A DNA stretch of 64,000 bases from Pseudonocardia humida (lineage in GTDB: Bacteria > Actinomycetota > Actinomycetes > Mycobacteriales > Pseudonocardiaceae). The stretch is taken from the NCBI RefSeq assembly GCF_023898865.1, contig NZ_JAGSOV010000040.1, forward strand, positions 124,001-188,000. The letters run 5' to 3'. The notes beneath the pieces are model-generated. The model did no database searches. It was not told the origin of the DNA and worked only from the letters and a program-made list of their open reading frames with translations. The first letter of the stretch is position 1, and every line of letters starts with the position of its first letter. This document shows positions 18,527-27,887 of the stretch, piece by piece. A program made the translations under genes and the position numbers.

Positions 18527-19708
18527 TCACTCCCGGAAGCTGACGTGGACGTGGTCGTAGTGGCCGCCGGTGGCGTCGCGGACGTCGTAGACCCCGCCGC
18601 CGGTGTAGCGCCGGCCCCAGCCGTTCTGGTCGCGCACGCCCGGGTCCCAGTAGCGGCCCTGCCAGATCAGGTACCTGACCTCCAGCGCGTCGGCGTTGTC
18701 GCGCAGCCAGTTCGCCACGCGCCAGCCGCTGTCGAGCGCGGCGCCCTTCGCGAACCGGCCCTGCTCCCCGGTGAACAGGTCGCAGGCCCGCCCGCGCGGG
18801 TGGTCGCTACGGGGGTTCCAGGCGTGCGCGTCCCAGCAGCCGGCCGAGCGGATCGACGGCCCGTCCTCCCAGCCGCCGAACGCGTCGGCGACCTCGTCGA
18901 AGCCGTGCCGGGTGGCGCCGGTCAGGCAGTCGCCGCCGGTCGGGTCGGAGCGGGTGCAGCCGGTGGCGCCGCCGGTCCAGGCGGCCGGGGTGCCGGGACG
19001 GCCGGTGACCGCCGCGACGGCGTCGGCGTCGGCGGCGGTGGGGGCGCCGCCCGGGGCGGGGGTCGGCGCGGCGAACCGGTCGAGGTTGGCGTGCACGGCG
19101 GCCAGGTAGCGGTGCACGACCTGGGCGCAGCGCTGCGGGCAGTCGGCCTCACCGGGTTCCGGGACGCCGGTCGCGCTGCCGGTCACCCGGGCGCACCCGG
19201 CGATGTGGCAGACCAGCATCGCGTCGAGCGGGGCCGTGGGCTTGCCGGTCTCCTCCAGGTGGGTGCTGACCGCCCGCAGGTTCGCGCAGGCCCAGCCGAC
19301 GCCCACCCGCAGGTGCGCCGCGGCGGTGGTGACCTCGGACCCGGGCGGCGGCGGATCGGCAGGCCACGGCGCCCCGCCCGCGGCGGTCCACGTGCGCTGG
19401 TCGAGCTGCAGCAGCCCGGCCGGGGCGCCCGGGCGGTCGCCTGCCAGCCCGGCGTCCCAGCCCGATTCGGCCTGCACCTGGGCCACCACCCACACCGGGG
19501 GCAGCTCGGGGCACTCCGTCGCGGTGATCTCGGTGATCAGCGGCAGCGCGTCGCGGGCCGGGGCGGGCACGACGGTGGCCTCGACCCCGGAGACGACGTC
19601 GGCGGCGGGCGCCGCCACCGCCGGGACCGGCCCGAGCAGCAGCGCCACCAGCAGGGCGACGACCAGGGCCGGCGCCGCGGGCCGCGCGCCGCGGATGCGG
19701 AGTTCCAC
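18527..19708 (-). CDS. Two-domain cell-wall hydrolase: lytic transglycosylase-like plus LAS-type peptidase-like
   Basis: 393 residues with an N-terminal signal peptide (PALVVALLVALLLGPVPAVA). Residues 60-190 look like a lysozyme-like SLT domain (VWVVAQVQAESGWDAGLAGD, with a Glu in the expected place, and PAGLLQLDQRTW). The C-terminal 180 residues have Zn-peptidase features: SDHPRGRACD (His303, Asp310) and YDHVHVSF with His386/His388, as in D-Ala-D-Ala carboxypeptidase/ARB_07466-like domains. Such two-domain enzymes open peptidoglycan for secretion or conjugation machines. Gap of 3 bp to the MinD-like gene. Confidence 0.82.
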   Translation of the reverse strand: MELRIRGARPAAPALVVALLVALLLGPVPAVAAPAADVVSGVEATVVPAPARDALPLITEITATECPELPPVWVVAQVQAESGWDAGLAGDRPGAPAGLLQLDQRTWTAAGGAPWPADPPPPGSEVTTAAAHLRVGVGWACANLRAVSTHLEETGKPTAPLDAMLVCHIAGCARVTGSATGVPEPGEADCPQRCAQVVHRYLAAVHANLDRFAAPTPAPGGAPTAADADAVAAVTGRPGTPAAWTGGATGCTRSDPTGGDCLTGATRHGFDEVADAFGGWEDGPSIRSAGCWDAHAWNPRSDHPRGRACDLFTGEQGRFAKGAALDSGWRVANWLRDNADALEVRYLIWQGRYWDPGVRDQNGWGRRYTGGGVYDVRDATGGHYDHVHVSFRE

Positions 19709-19711
19709 GGC

Positions 19712-20584
19712 TCACCCCGCCCGTCCCCGGGCCGCGGCGCGGCGGTCGGCGGCGACGTTGCGCGCCTCGATGGTCTCGTCGTCCTCGTCGCGGGTGGCGC
19801 GAGGGGGGCGGGGCGGGGCGGAGCGGACGTCGGTGAGTCGGCGGGGTGGGCGGGTGGTCCGAGCGGGCCCGACCGGTCGGGATGCGCGCTCACCGGCGGG
19901 AGCGGTTCGCGGGGTCGGGGTCGCGGCGGTGGGTTCGGGGTCGGTCGAGGGGCGGCGGACCGGGGGAACAGGGGGGACCGGGGCGCAGGGGGCGGAGTCG
20001 GGCAGGCGGTGCCGGGCGGGGGCGGCCGCGGGCCTGGGCGACCCGGCGGACTCCGCGGGCCCGACGACGGCGGCGGGCCGCACGGGGGGCGGTGGCGTCG
20101 GCCGGTGCGTGCCCCGCCACGGGTCGGCCGCGCGCGGGCGGATCACCATCGGGGGTGCGCTCGCGGCCAGCACGCCGCCGCTGAGCAGCGCCGAGACCAG
20201 GGCGCGCAGCGCCTCCGCGTAGGACTGCAGGGGGGCGGTCAGCCGGTCGGCGGGGATGCCGAGCACGTCGCCGGCCTCCGCCGCCCAGTCGTCGATGCGG
20301 GGCAGGTCGACCACCGCGCAGTACCGGGTGCGGATCGCGGGCGGCAGGGGCGCGGCGAGGGGCCCGCCGGTGACGACCAGCACCGGGCGCGGCCCGGAGC
20401 CGGGGCAGGCCACCACCGCCGCCGCGCGCAGGGACTCCTCGGTGGCGGCGCAGACGACGACGTCGGCCTCCCGGCTGAGCACGCCGCCGTCGCGGGCGTG
20501 CAGCGCGGCCGCCAGCGTGCTCGTCCCGACGCCGGTGTCGATGCCGGTGACCAGCGGGGTGCGGGTGGCGGTGGCGGTGGTCAT
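19712..20584 (-). CDS. MinD/ParA-like protein lacking the Walker A lysine
   Basis: 290 residues. The N-terminal 150 resemble a MinD/ParA fold: a start motif GIDTGVGTSTLAAALHA at the P-loop position, ADVVVCAATEESLRAA and VLVVTGG. The P-loop residue normally Lys is Thr (GVGTST), so ATP hydrolysis is doubtful. The rest is a Pro/Arg-rich disordered tail ending AADRRAAARGRAG. ATG 20584 overlaps the TcpC-like stop (ATGA). Proteins like this accompany conjugation-type loci in actinomycetes; here it may position or scaffold the envelope complex. Start could only move inward. Confidence 0.65.
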   Translation of the reverse strand: MTTATATRTPLVTGIDTGVGTSTLAAALHARDGGVLSREADVVVCAATEESLRAAAVVACPGSGPRPVLVVTGGPLAAPLPPAIRTRYCAVVDLPRIDDWAAEAGDVLGIPADRLTAPLQSYAEALRALVSALLSGGVLAASAPPMVIRPRAADPWRGTHRPTPPPPVRPAAVVGPAESAGSPRPAAAPARHRLPDSAPCAPVPPVPPVRRPSTDPEPTAATPTPRTAPAGERASRPVGPARTTRPPRRLTDVRSAPPRPPRATRDEDDETIEARNVAADRRAAARGRAG

Positions 20585-21543
20585 CGGGTGGCCCCGGCGG
20601 TGGGTTCGGCGGCGACCGCGGTGGTGGTCCCGGACGTGGGCTCGGCGGGCGGCTCGTCGTCGTCGAGGGCGTGGTCCTCGGGGGCGGGCGCGGGCCGCGC
20701 CGGGGCCGCGCCCGGCAGCGGCAGGTCGGCGCCGATCAGCTCCTCCCACGCGTCGACCAGGAGCCGGTCGCCGTCCAGCACCACGGGCACGGTGAGCCGC
20801 ACCCAGCAGGACGCCATACCGCGCCAGCCGGGTGCGGTGGGCGCCGGGGCCGCGGCCGGGACGCCACCGACCTCGGCGGGCGCGTCGTGCTCCGGCGCGC
20901 CCGCCGCGCGCTCGGCCCCGACGGGCCGGTACGGCGTGACGCGCACCCGGACGTCGACGAGCACGCGGCCCTCGCCGTCCGGGCGGACCCGGCCGGGCAG
21001 CACGAACTCGGCGCGCTGGCGGCCGCGGCCCGACCAGCCCAGGCGGGTGGGGTCGGTGCCGGTGGCCGGCAGGTAGTCGGCGAGAACGCGGCCGCGGCGG
21101 GCCGGGTCGTCCTCGTCCCAGGACAGGTAGTCGGCGGCGAAGGCGCCGGCCAGCGCGGTGGCGTCGGCGCGGTCGGGGTAGGGGACGGGGCCGCCCGGAC
21201 CGGCGCCGGTCCGCGAGCCCGCGGCCGGACCGGCCACCGGGGGGTAGCCGAAGGGGTTGGTCGGCGGGTCGCCGGGGTAGCGGCGCCGCGGCGCGGAGGG
21301 GGTGCGGGCGGGCGGAGGGGGACCGCCGAACGGGCCGGCGGCGGCACCGTCGGACCCGGCGGGCCGGGAGACGGCGGGGAACAGGCCCGTGCCGGGGCCC
21401 GCGGCGGGGAACATCCCGGTCGCGGGTCCGCCGGGCGGGGGTGGCGGCGGGCCGGCCGAGGTCGGAGACCAGCGCGGCGGGGCGGGGGCGGGGGTGGACT
21501 CGGGGGGTCGGCCGAACAGCCGGAAGCGGGACACGGCGCTCAC
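20581..21543 (-). CDS. TcpC/VirB8-like conjugation scaffold protein
   Basis: 320 residues. Residues 1-125 are Pro/Gly-rich and disordered. The rest resembles the NTF2-like domains of conjugative transposon protein TcpC: ALAGAFAADYLSWDEDDPAR, then RGRVLADYLP, paired strands and WVRLTVPVVLDGDRLLVDAW. No membrane helix is seen, although TcpC proteins normally have one. It heads a minus-strand operon with the MinD-like, wall hydrolase, 219-residue and GH16 genes. No coupling ATPase or relaxase is present nearby, so conjugation itself is unlikely from this locus alone. Confidence 0.6.
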   Translation of the reverse strand: MSAVSRFRLFGRPPESTPAPAPPRWSPTSAGPPPPPPGGPATGMFPAAGPGTGLFPAVSRPAGSDGAAAGPFGGPPPPARTPSAPRRRYPGDPPTNPFGYPPVAGPAAGSRTGAGPGGPVPYPDRADATALAGAFAADYLSWDEDDPARRGRVLADYLPATGTDPTRLGWSGRGRQRAEFVLPGRVRPDGEGRVLVDVRVRVTPYRPVGAERAAGAPEHDAPAEVGGVPAAAPAPTAPGWRGMASCWVRLTVPVVLDGDRLLVDAWEELIGADLPLPGAAPARPAPAPEDHALDDDEPPAEPTSGTTTAVAAEPTAGATR

Positions 21544-21775
21544 CGCGGGGAGATCGGGGTCGGTGCGGGTCGCTGAGGCATGGGTCTCTCCCGTCGACGG
21601 GCGTGCGGGGGCCGCGCCCGACCGTGCGGTGGGGCGCCTGCGGTGCTGGCGGCGGGCCGGCGGCCCGGCGTCCGTGCGGGCCTGCTCCGGCGGGAACGGG
21701 ATCGACTGTAGGTAGGGCCGGCGGCCCGGCGGGGCCGAACGGGAGATCGCTTTGCGATCGTGAACGCCGCCCGGC

Positions 21776-23026
21776 TCAGCCGCCGCCCGGCGCCCCGACG
21801 TCGTGGGTCGCCAGCCGGAAGCCGCTGACCAGCAGCAGGACCCCCGTCGCGGCGATGCCGGCCACGCCCACCCACAGCGCGGTCCGCAGGCCGGCCGAGT
21901 CGGCGAGCAGCCCGCCGAGCGGCGCCCCGACGACGACCATCGCGCGGTTGAACGAGCGGATGGTGGCGTTCATCCGGCCCTGCAGCCGGTCGGGCGTGAG
22001 TGCCTGCCGGTACGACAGCGTGATCGGGTTCTCCAGGCCCATCCCGAGCCCGTACAGCAGCTGCCCGCCGGCCGCGAGCACCACCACCACGGGCCCGTCG
22101 TGGGCCCCGGCCAGCGCGATGACGGCGAAGCCCACCGCTTCGAGCAGCCAGCACGCGGTCACCACGGCCGGGATCCCGATCAGCCCGCCCACCCGCTCCG
22201 ACGCCGAGCTGCCGGCCAGCGCGCCCACGCCGGCCAGCGCGAAGGTCGCGCCCAGGCCAACCGCGTCCAGCCGCAGCTCGAGCAGGGCGTAGGGCACGTA
22301 GGTGGCGTTCAGGACGGCGTGGAACAGGAACCAGCCGTGCGTGCCCAGCGCCAACGGGCGCAGGGTCGGGTGCCGGTAGACCCAGCCCACGCCCTCGCGC
22401 AGCTCGGCCACGACCGACCGGCGCTCCCGCTCCGGCACCGGGTCGTCGGCCGGGGTGAGCGCGGTGAGCACGCCGGACACGGCGTAGCTCAGCGCGTCGA
22501 CCAGGATCGTGACCGGGGCGCCGATGGCGGCGACCAGCCCGCCCCCGACCAGCGGACCGCTGGTCTGGGCGACCGCGTCGCTCTGGTCCAGCCGGACGTT
22601 GGCCCGGTGCAGCTGCTCGCGCGCCACCAGCCGGGGCAGGAACGACTGGTGCGCGGCCGCGTTGAGCACCGACAGCAGCCCGAACACCAGCATGACGGCG
22701 ACCAGCACCGGCACGTCCAGCCACCCGAGGGCCCACAGCGCCGGGACGCAGCCCAGCGCGACCGCCCGGCCGAGGTCGGTGGCCACGAGCAGCGGCTTGC
22801 GCCGGATGCGATCGGCCAGCACGCCGACGAACAGCCCCACCGCCAGGTACGGCAGCATCGTGGCGCCCTGCACCAGTCCCACGTCGGCGGCCGAGCCGCC
22901 GAGGTCGACCACGACCAGCACGCCGATCGCGACCGTGCTGATCCGCGTCCCGAGGTCGGAGACGGTCGAGGCGACCCAGAACCGGCGGAAGCCCGGCTGC
23001 CGTCGCAACTGCGGGAGGGCGGTCAT
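21776..23026 (-). CDS. MFS transporter (MFS_3/EntS-like exporter)
   Basis: 416 residues, about 12 membrane helices. N-terminus QPGFRRFWVASTVSDLGTRI and the loop ADRIRRKPLLVATDLGRA between helices 2 and 3 match the enterobactin-exporter-like MFS_3 group; substrates range from macrolides to siderophores. ATG 23026 is 4 bp after the GCS2 ligase stop, so the two genes form an operon. It is followed by 232 bp of non-coding sequence before the next minus-strand gene, in which I see no strong signal. Confidence 0.88.
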   Translation of the reverse strand: MTALPQLRRQPGFRRFWVASTVSDLGTRISTVAIGVLVVVDLGGSAADVGLVQGATMLPYLAVGLFVGVLADRIRRKPLLVATDLGRAVALGCVPALWALGWLDVPVLVAVMLVFGLLSVLNAAAHQSFLPRLVAREQLHRANVRLDQSDAVAQTSGPLVGGGLVAAIGAPVTILVDALSYAVSGVLTALTPADDPVPERERRSVVAELREGVGWVYRHPTLRPLALGTHGWFLFHAVLNATYVPYALLELRLDAVGLGATFALAGVGALAGSSASERVGGLIGIPAVVTACWLLEAVGFAVIALAGAHDGPVVVVLAAGGQLLYGLGMGLENPITLSYRQALTPDRLQGRMNATIRSFNRAMVVVGAPLGGLLADSAGLRTALWVGVAGIAATGVLLLVSGFRLATHDVGAPGGG

Positions 23027-23030
23027 CCGC

Positions 23031-24539
23031 TCAGCCGGGCAGGGCCCAGGTGTGCACCGGCGCGTTGGCCTCAGAGGACTCCAGGTAGCGATCGAGCATC
23101 CCGCGCAGCGCGCGCTGCCGGTCGGCGCCGCGGGCCTCCAGCGCGGCGACCGCGTCGACCTGCCACGAGGCGCCCGTGCGCCGCAGCGCGCACCGCTGCT
23201 CGATGACCGACAGGTAGCGGTCGATCACCGGGGCGGTGACGCCGAAGCGGGCCAGGCCCTCGGCCGCCTGGGGCAGCAGCTTGCGCAGCACCAGCTCGTC
23301 GGGGCGGATCCAGCCCGAGCCCGGCCAGTACAGCGGCCCCTCCAGCCCGTGCCGGGCGGCGGTGGTGAAGTTCTCCTCCACGGCCTCGAACGACATCGTG
23401 CTCCACAGCGGGCGCTCGGCGTCGGTCAGCGCGCGCAGCAGGCCGTAGAAGAACAGCGCATTGGCCACCATGTCGACGGCCGTGGGCCCCGCGGGCAGCA
23501 CCCGGTTCTCCAGCCGCACGTGCGGCTCGCCGTTGGCGATGTCGTACACGGGGCGGTTCCACCGCCAGATCGTGCCGTTGTGCAGCTTGAGCTCGTCGAG
23601 GTCGGGCACCCGGCCCGCGGACAGGTCGGCGTGCGGGTCGGTGTCCTCGGTGACCGGCATCAGCGCCGGGAAGTAGCGGCTGTTCTCCTCGAACAGGTCC
23701 AGGATCGAGGTGATCCAGCGCTCGCCGAACCACACCCGCGGGCGCACCCCCTGGTTGCGCAGCTCCGGCGTGCGGACGTCGCAGGACTGCTCGAACAGCG
23801 GGATCCGGGTCTCCGCCCACAGCCGCGCGCCCAGCAGGAACGGCGAGTTCGCGCCCACCGCGAGCTGCACGCCGGCGATGCACTGGGCGGCGTTCCAGTA
23901 CCCGCCGAACTCGTCGGGGTGGACCTGCAGGTGCAGCTGCATCGACGTGCAGGCCGCCTCCGGGGCGATCGAGTCGAAGTCGGCGCTGAGGCGATCGGGG
24001 GCGAGGTCGTGGCGCCCGGACGGGTCGTCGCCGGTGATGTCGAGCCGGATCGGCTCCCCCCGCTGGCCGAGCATCTGCTCGTTGAGCACCCGGTAGCGCT
24101 CGTCGGGCGACAGCGAGTCGAGCACGAGGTCGGCGCGGCGCAGGGTGGGGAGGATGCCGATCACGGCGAGGCGGGACCCGCAATCGCGGGCCTTGGCCCC
24201 GGCGACCGCGAGCTCGTCGAGCAGCTGGTGCTCCAGGTGGCGCCACTGGTCGCCGGGCAGCGGGCGCGGCGGCAGGTTCAGCTCCATGTTCCAGCGGCCC
24301 AGCTCGGACTGGAACTCCGAGGCGCCGATGGCCTCCAGGACGGCCTTCCCGGACAGGGACGGGGCCAGCGCGTCGTCGACGAGGTTGAGCTCGACCTCGA
24401 TCCCGGTCATCGGCTCGTCGCGCGCGAACGGGTGACTGCGCAGCATCTCGGTGAGCGCTTCGAGGCAGCTCTGCACCTTCGCCCGGTACTGCTGGCGGTC
24501 CCGTCGACTGAACGTGCGTCGGTCGACGTCCTGGCCCAT
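23031..24539 (-). CDS. GCS2-type glutamate-cysteine ligase family protein
   Basis: 502 residues from ATG 24539, with GGGAGG upstream. The GCS2 fold is visible: MTGIEVELNLVDDALAP near residue 43, GRWNMELNLPP, ACTSMQLHLQVHP, NSPFLLGARLWAETRIPLFEQ, and VRLENRVLPAGPTAVD. The family joins Glu to an amine or thiol (glutathione, ergothioneine or related pathways). There is no gshB or egt gene nearby, so the product is open; the partner MFS could export it. The ORF can be extended upstream to 24692 but without start support. Confidence 0.83.
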   Translation of the reverse strand: MGQDVDRRTFSRRDRQQYRAKVQSCLEALTEMLRSHPFARDEPMTGIEVELNLVDDALAPSLSGKAVLEAIGASEFQSELGRWNMELNLPPRPLPGDQWRHLEHQLLDELAVAGAKARDCGSRLAVIGILPTLRRADLVLDSLSPDERYRVLNEQMLGQRGEPIRLDITGDDPSGRHDLAPDRLSADFDSIAPEAACTSMQLHLQVHPDEFGGYWNAAQCIAGVQLAVGANSPFLLGARLWAETRIPLFEQSCDVRTPELRNQGVRPRVWFGERWITSILDLFEENSRYFPALMPVTEDTDPHADLSAGRVPDLDELKLHNGTIWRWNRPVYDIANGEPHVRLENRVLPAGPTAVDMVANALFFYGLLRALTDAERPLWSTMSFEAVEENFTTAARHGLEGPLYWPGSGWIRPDELVLRKLLPQAAEGLARFGVTAPVIDRYLSVIEQRCALRRTGASWQVDAVAALEARGADRQRALRGMLDRYLESSEANAPVHTWALPG

Positions 24540-24755
24540 ACGCGCCTTGCCCTCCCTGGTCCCGGGCCGACACCCCGGGGGCCGGCCCACTGCCGCCCAC
24601 TGTGACACCGAGATCGTGGCACTGGCGGGCGGTGAACTGCAGCGGAGCGACGGACCCGAGCGGCTGTCAACCGTGACACAACCGTGATCCAACCGCTACG
24701 GCCGACCGGATGACCGCCGCGGCCGCGCTGGTGGGGCCTGGAACGATCCCCGCTC

Positions 24756-25562
24756 GTGGCCTCCCTGATCCCGGTCGCCGAGGCGGCGGACCCCCGTCTC
24801 GACGACTTCCGCGACCTCACCACCGCCGATCGCCGACCTGACCGTCCGGGTGGGCGCGGGCTGGTCATCGCCGAGGGCGTCGTCGTGGTGCAGCGCTTGG
24901 TCGCCTCGCCGTTCCCGGTGCGGTCGCTGCTCGGGGTCGCCCGCCGGTTCGACGAGCTCGGGCCCGACCTCGCCGGGCTCGACGTCCCCGCCTACGTCAC
25001 CGACGCCGCCACCATGGCCGAGGTCGTCGGGTTCCACCTCAACCGCGGCGTCCTCGCCGTGGCCGACCGGGCGCCCCGCCCCGACCTCGACGACCTGCTG
25101 CGCGACGCGCGGCTGCTGGCGGTGCTGGAGGGCGTCAACGACCACGAGAACCTGGGCTCGCTGTTCCGCAACGCCGCCGCGCTCGGCGTCGACGGCGTGC
25201 TGCTGGGGCCGCGCTGCGCGGACCCGCTGTACCGGCGCAGCGTGCGGGTGTCGATGGGGCACGTGCTGCGGGTGCCGTTCGCCGAGCTGCCCGGGGCGTG
25301 GCCGGGCTCGCTGGACCGGCTGCGCGCGGCCGGGCTGCGGGTGGCCGCGCTGACCCCGGCACCGGACGCGGTGCCGCTGTCCCGGGCGGGCCTGGCCGGG
25401 GAGCGCGTGGCGCTGCTGCTCGGCGCGGAGGGGCCGGGGCTGTCCGCGGAGGCGCTCGCCGCCGCCGATCTGCGGGTGCGCATCCCGATGGCCTCCGGGG
25501 TCGACTCGCTCAACGTGGCGACGGCCGCGGCCGTCGCGTTCCATTCCGTGGGACACCCGTAG
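24756..25562 (+). CDS. TrmH/SpoU family RNA 2'-O-methyltransferase (Rv0881-like)
   Basis: 268 residues. An N-terminal substrate-binding domain (GRGLVIAEGVVVVQRLVA) is followed by the SPOUT knot with its three motifs: NDHENLGSLFRNAAALG, LLGAEGPGL and IPMASGVDSLNVATAAAV. It transfers methyl from SAM to a ribose 2'-OH of rRNA or tRNA; the nucleotide is unknown. GTG 24756 is the start. It divides a divergent promoter region with the GCS2 gene (24540-24755). The neighbours DUF2537, sepH and serC reproduce Rv0881-Rv0884c. Confidence 0.93.
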   Translation: MASLIPVAEAADPRLDDFRDLTTADRRPDRPGGRGLVIAEGVVVVQRLVASPFPVRSLLGVARRFDELGPDLAGLDVPAYVTDAATMAEVVGFHLNRGVLAVADRAPRPDLDDLLRDARLLAVLEGVNDHENLGSLFRNAAALGVDGVLLGPRCADPLYRRSVRVSMGHVLRVPFAELPGAWPGSLDRLRAAGLRVAALTPAPDAVPLSRAGLAGERVALLLGAEGPGLSAEALAAADLRVRIPMASGVDSLNVATAAAVAFHSVGHP

Positions 25563-25624
25563 GCTTGTGCGCCGAGCGCAACGGTCGGGGCCGACCGTGA
25601 GACGCGCGGCCCACGGGGGACGGG

Positions 25625-26152
25625 TTGGAACTGGGGGACCGGCAGCCGGGGGATGCCCCGCTGCCCGAGGAGCTGCAGGACGCGGTCCGCGAGTGGTCGG
25701 CGCTCGCCCTGCTCACGGCCAGGTCCGGCGGACCGACCGAGAAGGCGCTGGTGCGCAGGCGGGGCCTGCAGCTGGCCGGGCGGGTGGCCGACGTGCTGGG
25801 TCGGCCCGTCGAGTTCACCGACCCGAGCACCGGTGAGATCGAGTCGGTGCGGGTGGGCGGCCCGGCCCCGCGGCTGGCCGCGCACCCGCCCGGCCCCACG
25901 CCGTGGGCCACCGGGCTGACCATCTCGGCGTTCTTCGCGATCGTGGTCACCATCGCCGACGTGGCGCTGAGCAGGGCGTTCGCCGAGGCGTTCGGGCTGC
26001 TGTGGGTGCCGGCGAACCTGCTCGTCGGGCTGGGGCTCTCGCCGTCGCTATACCTGCTGCGCCGGGTGCCGTTCTGGCGCTGGCCGGCGATCGGGACCGC
26101 CGTCGGCCTCGTCGCCGCCTGGGTGGTCCTGCTGCTGGGGCTGCTGGGCTGA
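25625..26152 (+). CDS. DUF2537 family membrane protein (Rv0882-like)
   Basis: 175 residues from a TTG start. The N-terminal 95 are soluble, with REWSALALLTARSGGPTEKAL and GRPVEFTDPSTGEIESVRVG. Three hydrophobic helices follow (about 99-117, 122-140, 150-174). It lies between the SpoU methyltransferase and convergent sepH, exactly as Rv0882 does. The TTG is weakly supported (GGGGGACGGG upstream) but no ATG/GTG fits better. Function unknown. Confidence 0.8.
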   Translation: MELGDRQPGDAPLPEELQDAVREWSALALLTARSGGPTEKALVRRRGLQLAGRVADVLGRPVEFTDPSTGEIESVRVGGPAPRLAAHPPGPTPWATGLTISAFFAIVVTIADVALSRAFAEAFGLLWVPANLLVGLGLSPSLYLLRRVPFWRWPAIGTAVGLVAAWVVLLLGLLG

Positions 26153-26170
26153 CGCCGCGGACGGGGCGGG

Positions 26171-27658
26171 TCAGTGCTGGCCGCGGACGCCGAGCAGGAC
26201 CTCGTCCCAGGACGGCATGACCGGCTTGCCCTTCTTGGTGCGGCGGGCCGGGGGTCGGGGCTTCTCGGCGGCCGGCTCGGCGGCCTTCTCCGGCTCCGGC
26301 GCGGCGGGCTCGGGCTCCGGCTGCGACGGGGCCTCGGCCGCGGGTGCGGCCGGGGTCTCGGCGGCCGGGATCTGCGGGGCGGGCTCGGGCTCGACGGCGG
26401 GCTGGGCGGCGACCGGCTCGGCGGCGACCGGCTCCGGCTCGACGGCGGCGGTGGGCTCGGGTGCGGTGGGCTCGGGTGCGGTGGGCTCGGGTGCGACGGA
26501 CTCGGGCTCCGGGCGCGGTGCCTCCTCGGCGACGGCCGGCTCCGGGGCGGGCGCCTCGGGCACGTCCTCGACCGGCGGGGCCGCGGCGGCCTCGGCCGGC
26601 GCCTCGGGGGCCTCGACCGGCGCCTCGGGGGCCTCCTCGACGACCTCCTCGACGACGTCGACGGGCTCCGGCTCGGGCTCGGGGGTCGGCTCGGGGGTGA
26701 CCGGCGGCGGGGCCGGGCGCTCGTGGCGCTCCACCGGGTTCTGCGGGGCGCGCCGCTGCTCGACCGGGCGCTCGGCGGGGCGCTCGGGCGCGCGCGGCGG
26801 GGCGGCGTAGCCCTGCGCGGCGCCGTACTCGCCCGGGTGCGGCTCCGGACGCGCCTCCTCCGGGGCCTGGCGCTGAGCGGGCGGCGCGGGGCGCCACGGC
26901 TCGGGGGCCGTGCGGGTGGGGGTGCGATCGTAGGCGGGGTAGGCGGGCTCGGGACCGCGCCGGTCGGACCCGGAGGCGGCCGCGCGCAGCTCGGGCACCG
27001 GCGCCGGGGCGGGGCCGGTGTCGTCGGGGCGGCCGATGTCGATGACCGGGCCGACCGGCCGCAGCGGGCGCGCGGGCAGGCCCTCCACCAGGTCGAACGC
27101 GTTCTCGTCGATGGCGGTCACGGTGCCGCCGTTGGCGCCGGGCTGGAACGTCCAGTGGGCGCGGATGTCGGAGTGGCCGGCGTGCCAGGACAGGCAGACG
27201 ACCCACTTGCCGTCCTCGCCCTTCCAGGAGTCCCACTCGAAGTCGGCGTACTCCTGGCCGCGCAGCCCGAAGGTGTGCGCGACGACGTCGCCGAGCATGC
27301 GGGAGTCGGGGCCGTCGGCGCGGACCGGGTGCGCCCGCTGGGCGACCTCGGCCGTGCGCGAGCGCTCCAGCAGGACCGGGTAGGCGAAGCGCTCGATCTT
27401 CTGCAGGGCGACCCCGGCCATCGCGGCCACCTGCTCCACGGACGCTCCGGCGCGGATGCGGGCCTGGATCTCTCGTGGGCGCAACTGGCTCTCCACCTCT
27501 ACCGCGATCTGTCCGAGACGGGTGAGGTCACCACGGGCGGCCGCACGCAGCTTCTCGTCGGCTGGAACCGTGTAGCGCTCGCGCCGGTCCGCGTCCTCGA
27601 GCACGACGGCGAACTCCCCGTCCTGCTCGAGGATCCCGACGACCCGAAGCGCCCGCAT
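26171..27658 (-). CDS. sepH: Septation protein SepH
   Basis: 495 residues. The N-terminal DUF3071 domain carries VVGILEQDGEFAVVLEDAD and a helix-turn-helix (ASVEQVAAMAGVALQKIERF). The long middle is Pro/Glu/Ala-rich and disordered, including PEPTAPEPTAPEPTA tandem repeats. The conserved C-terminal motif PSWDEVLLGVR ends the protein. SepH binds FtsZ in Streptomyces and Mycobacterium and promotes filament assembly at division sites. ATG 27658 is taken because MRALRVVGIL matches the family start; the frame extends upstream to 27715. Confidence 0.93.
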   Translation of the reverse strand: MRALRVVGILEQDGEFAVVLEDADRRERYTVPADEKLRAAARGDLTRLGQIAVEVESQLRPREIQARIRAGASVEQVAAMAGVALQKIERFAYPVLLERSRTAEVAQRAHPVRADGPDSRMLGDVVAHTFGLRGQEYADFEWDSWKGEDGKWVVCLSWHAGHSDIRAHWTFQPGANGGTVTAIDENAFDLVEGLPARPLRPVGPVIDIGRPDDTGPAPAPVPELRAAASGSDRRGPEPAYPAYDRTPTRTAPEPWRPAPPAQRQAPEEARPEPHPGEYGAAQGYAAPPRAPERPAERPVEQRRAPQNPVERHERPAPPPVTPEPTPEPEPEPVDVVEEVVEEAPEAPVEAPEAPAEAAAAPPVEDVPEAPAPEPAVAEEAPRPEPESVAPEPTAPEPTAPEPTAAVEPEPVAAEPVAAQPAVEPEPAPQIPAAETPAAPAAEAPSQPEPEPAAPEPEKAAEPAAEKPRPPARRTKKGKPVMPSWDEVLLGVRGQH

Positions 27659-27887
27659 CGGTCGGCCTCCCCGCTGTCTCTCCCCGTCCGGGTGACGGTA
27701 GTTGCCGGATCGCAACCCACGACGGAGGCGCGCCGGACCCGAAAGGCCGGTTCCGCCGCGATGATGCGCCCGACCGTCGAGCGGGCTGTGCTCCTCCGTG
27801 CGCGCAGCGTTCCATGTCGATCACCGGAACGCGCGCCACGATGCCGGACCGTGATCCGCCCCGCCCGCCCTCCGGACCCCGACCCCG

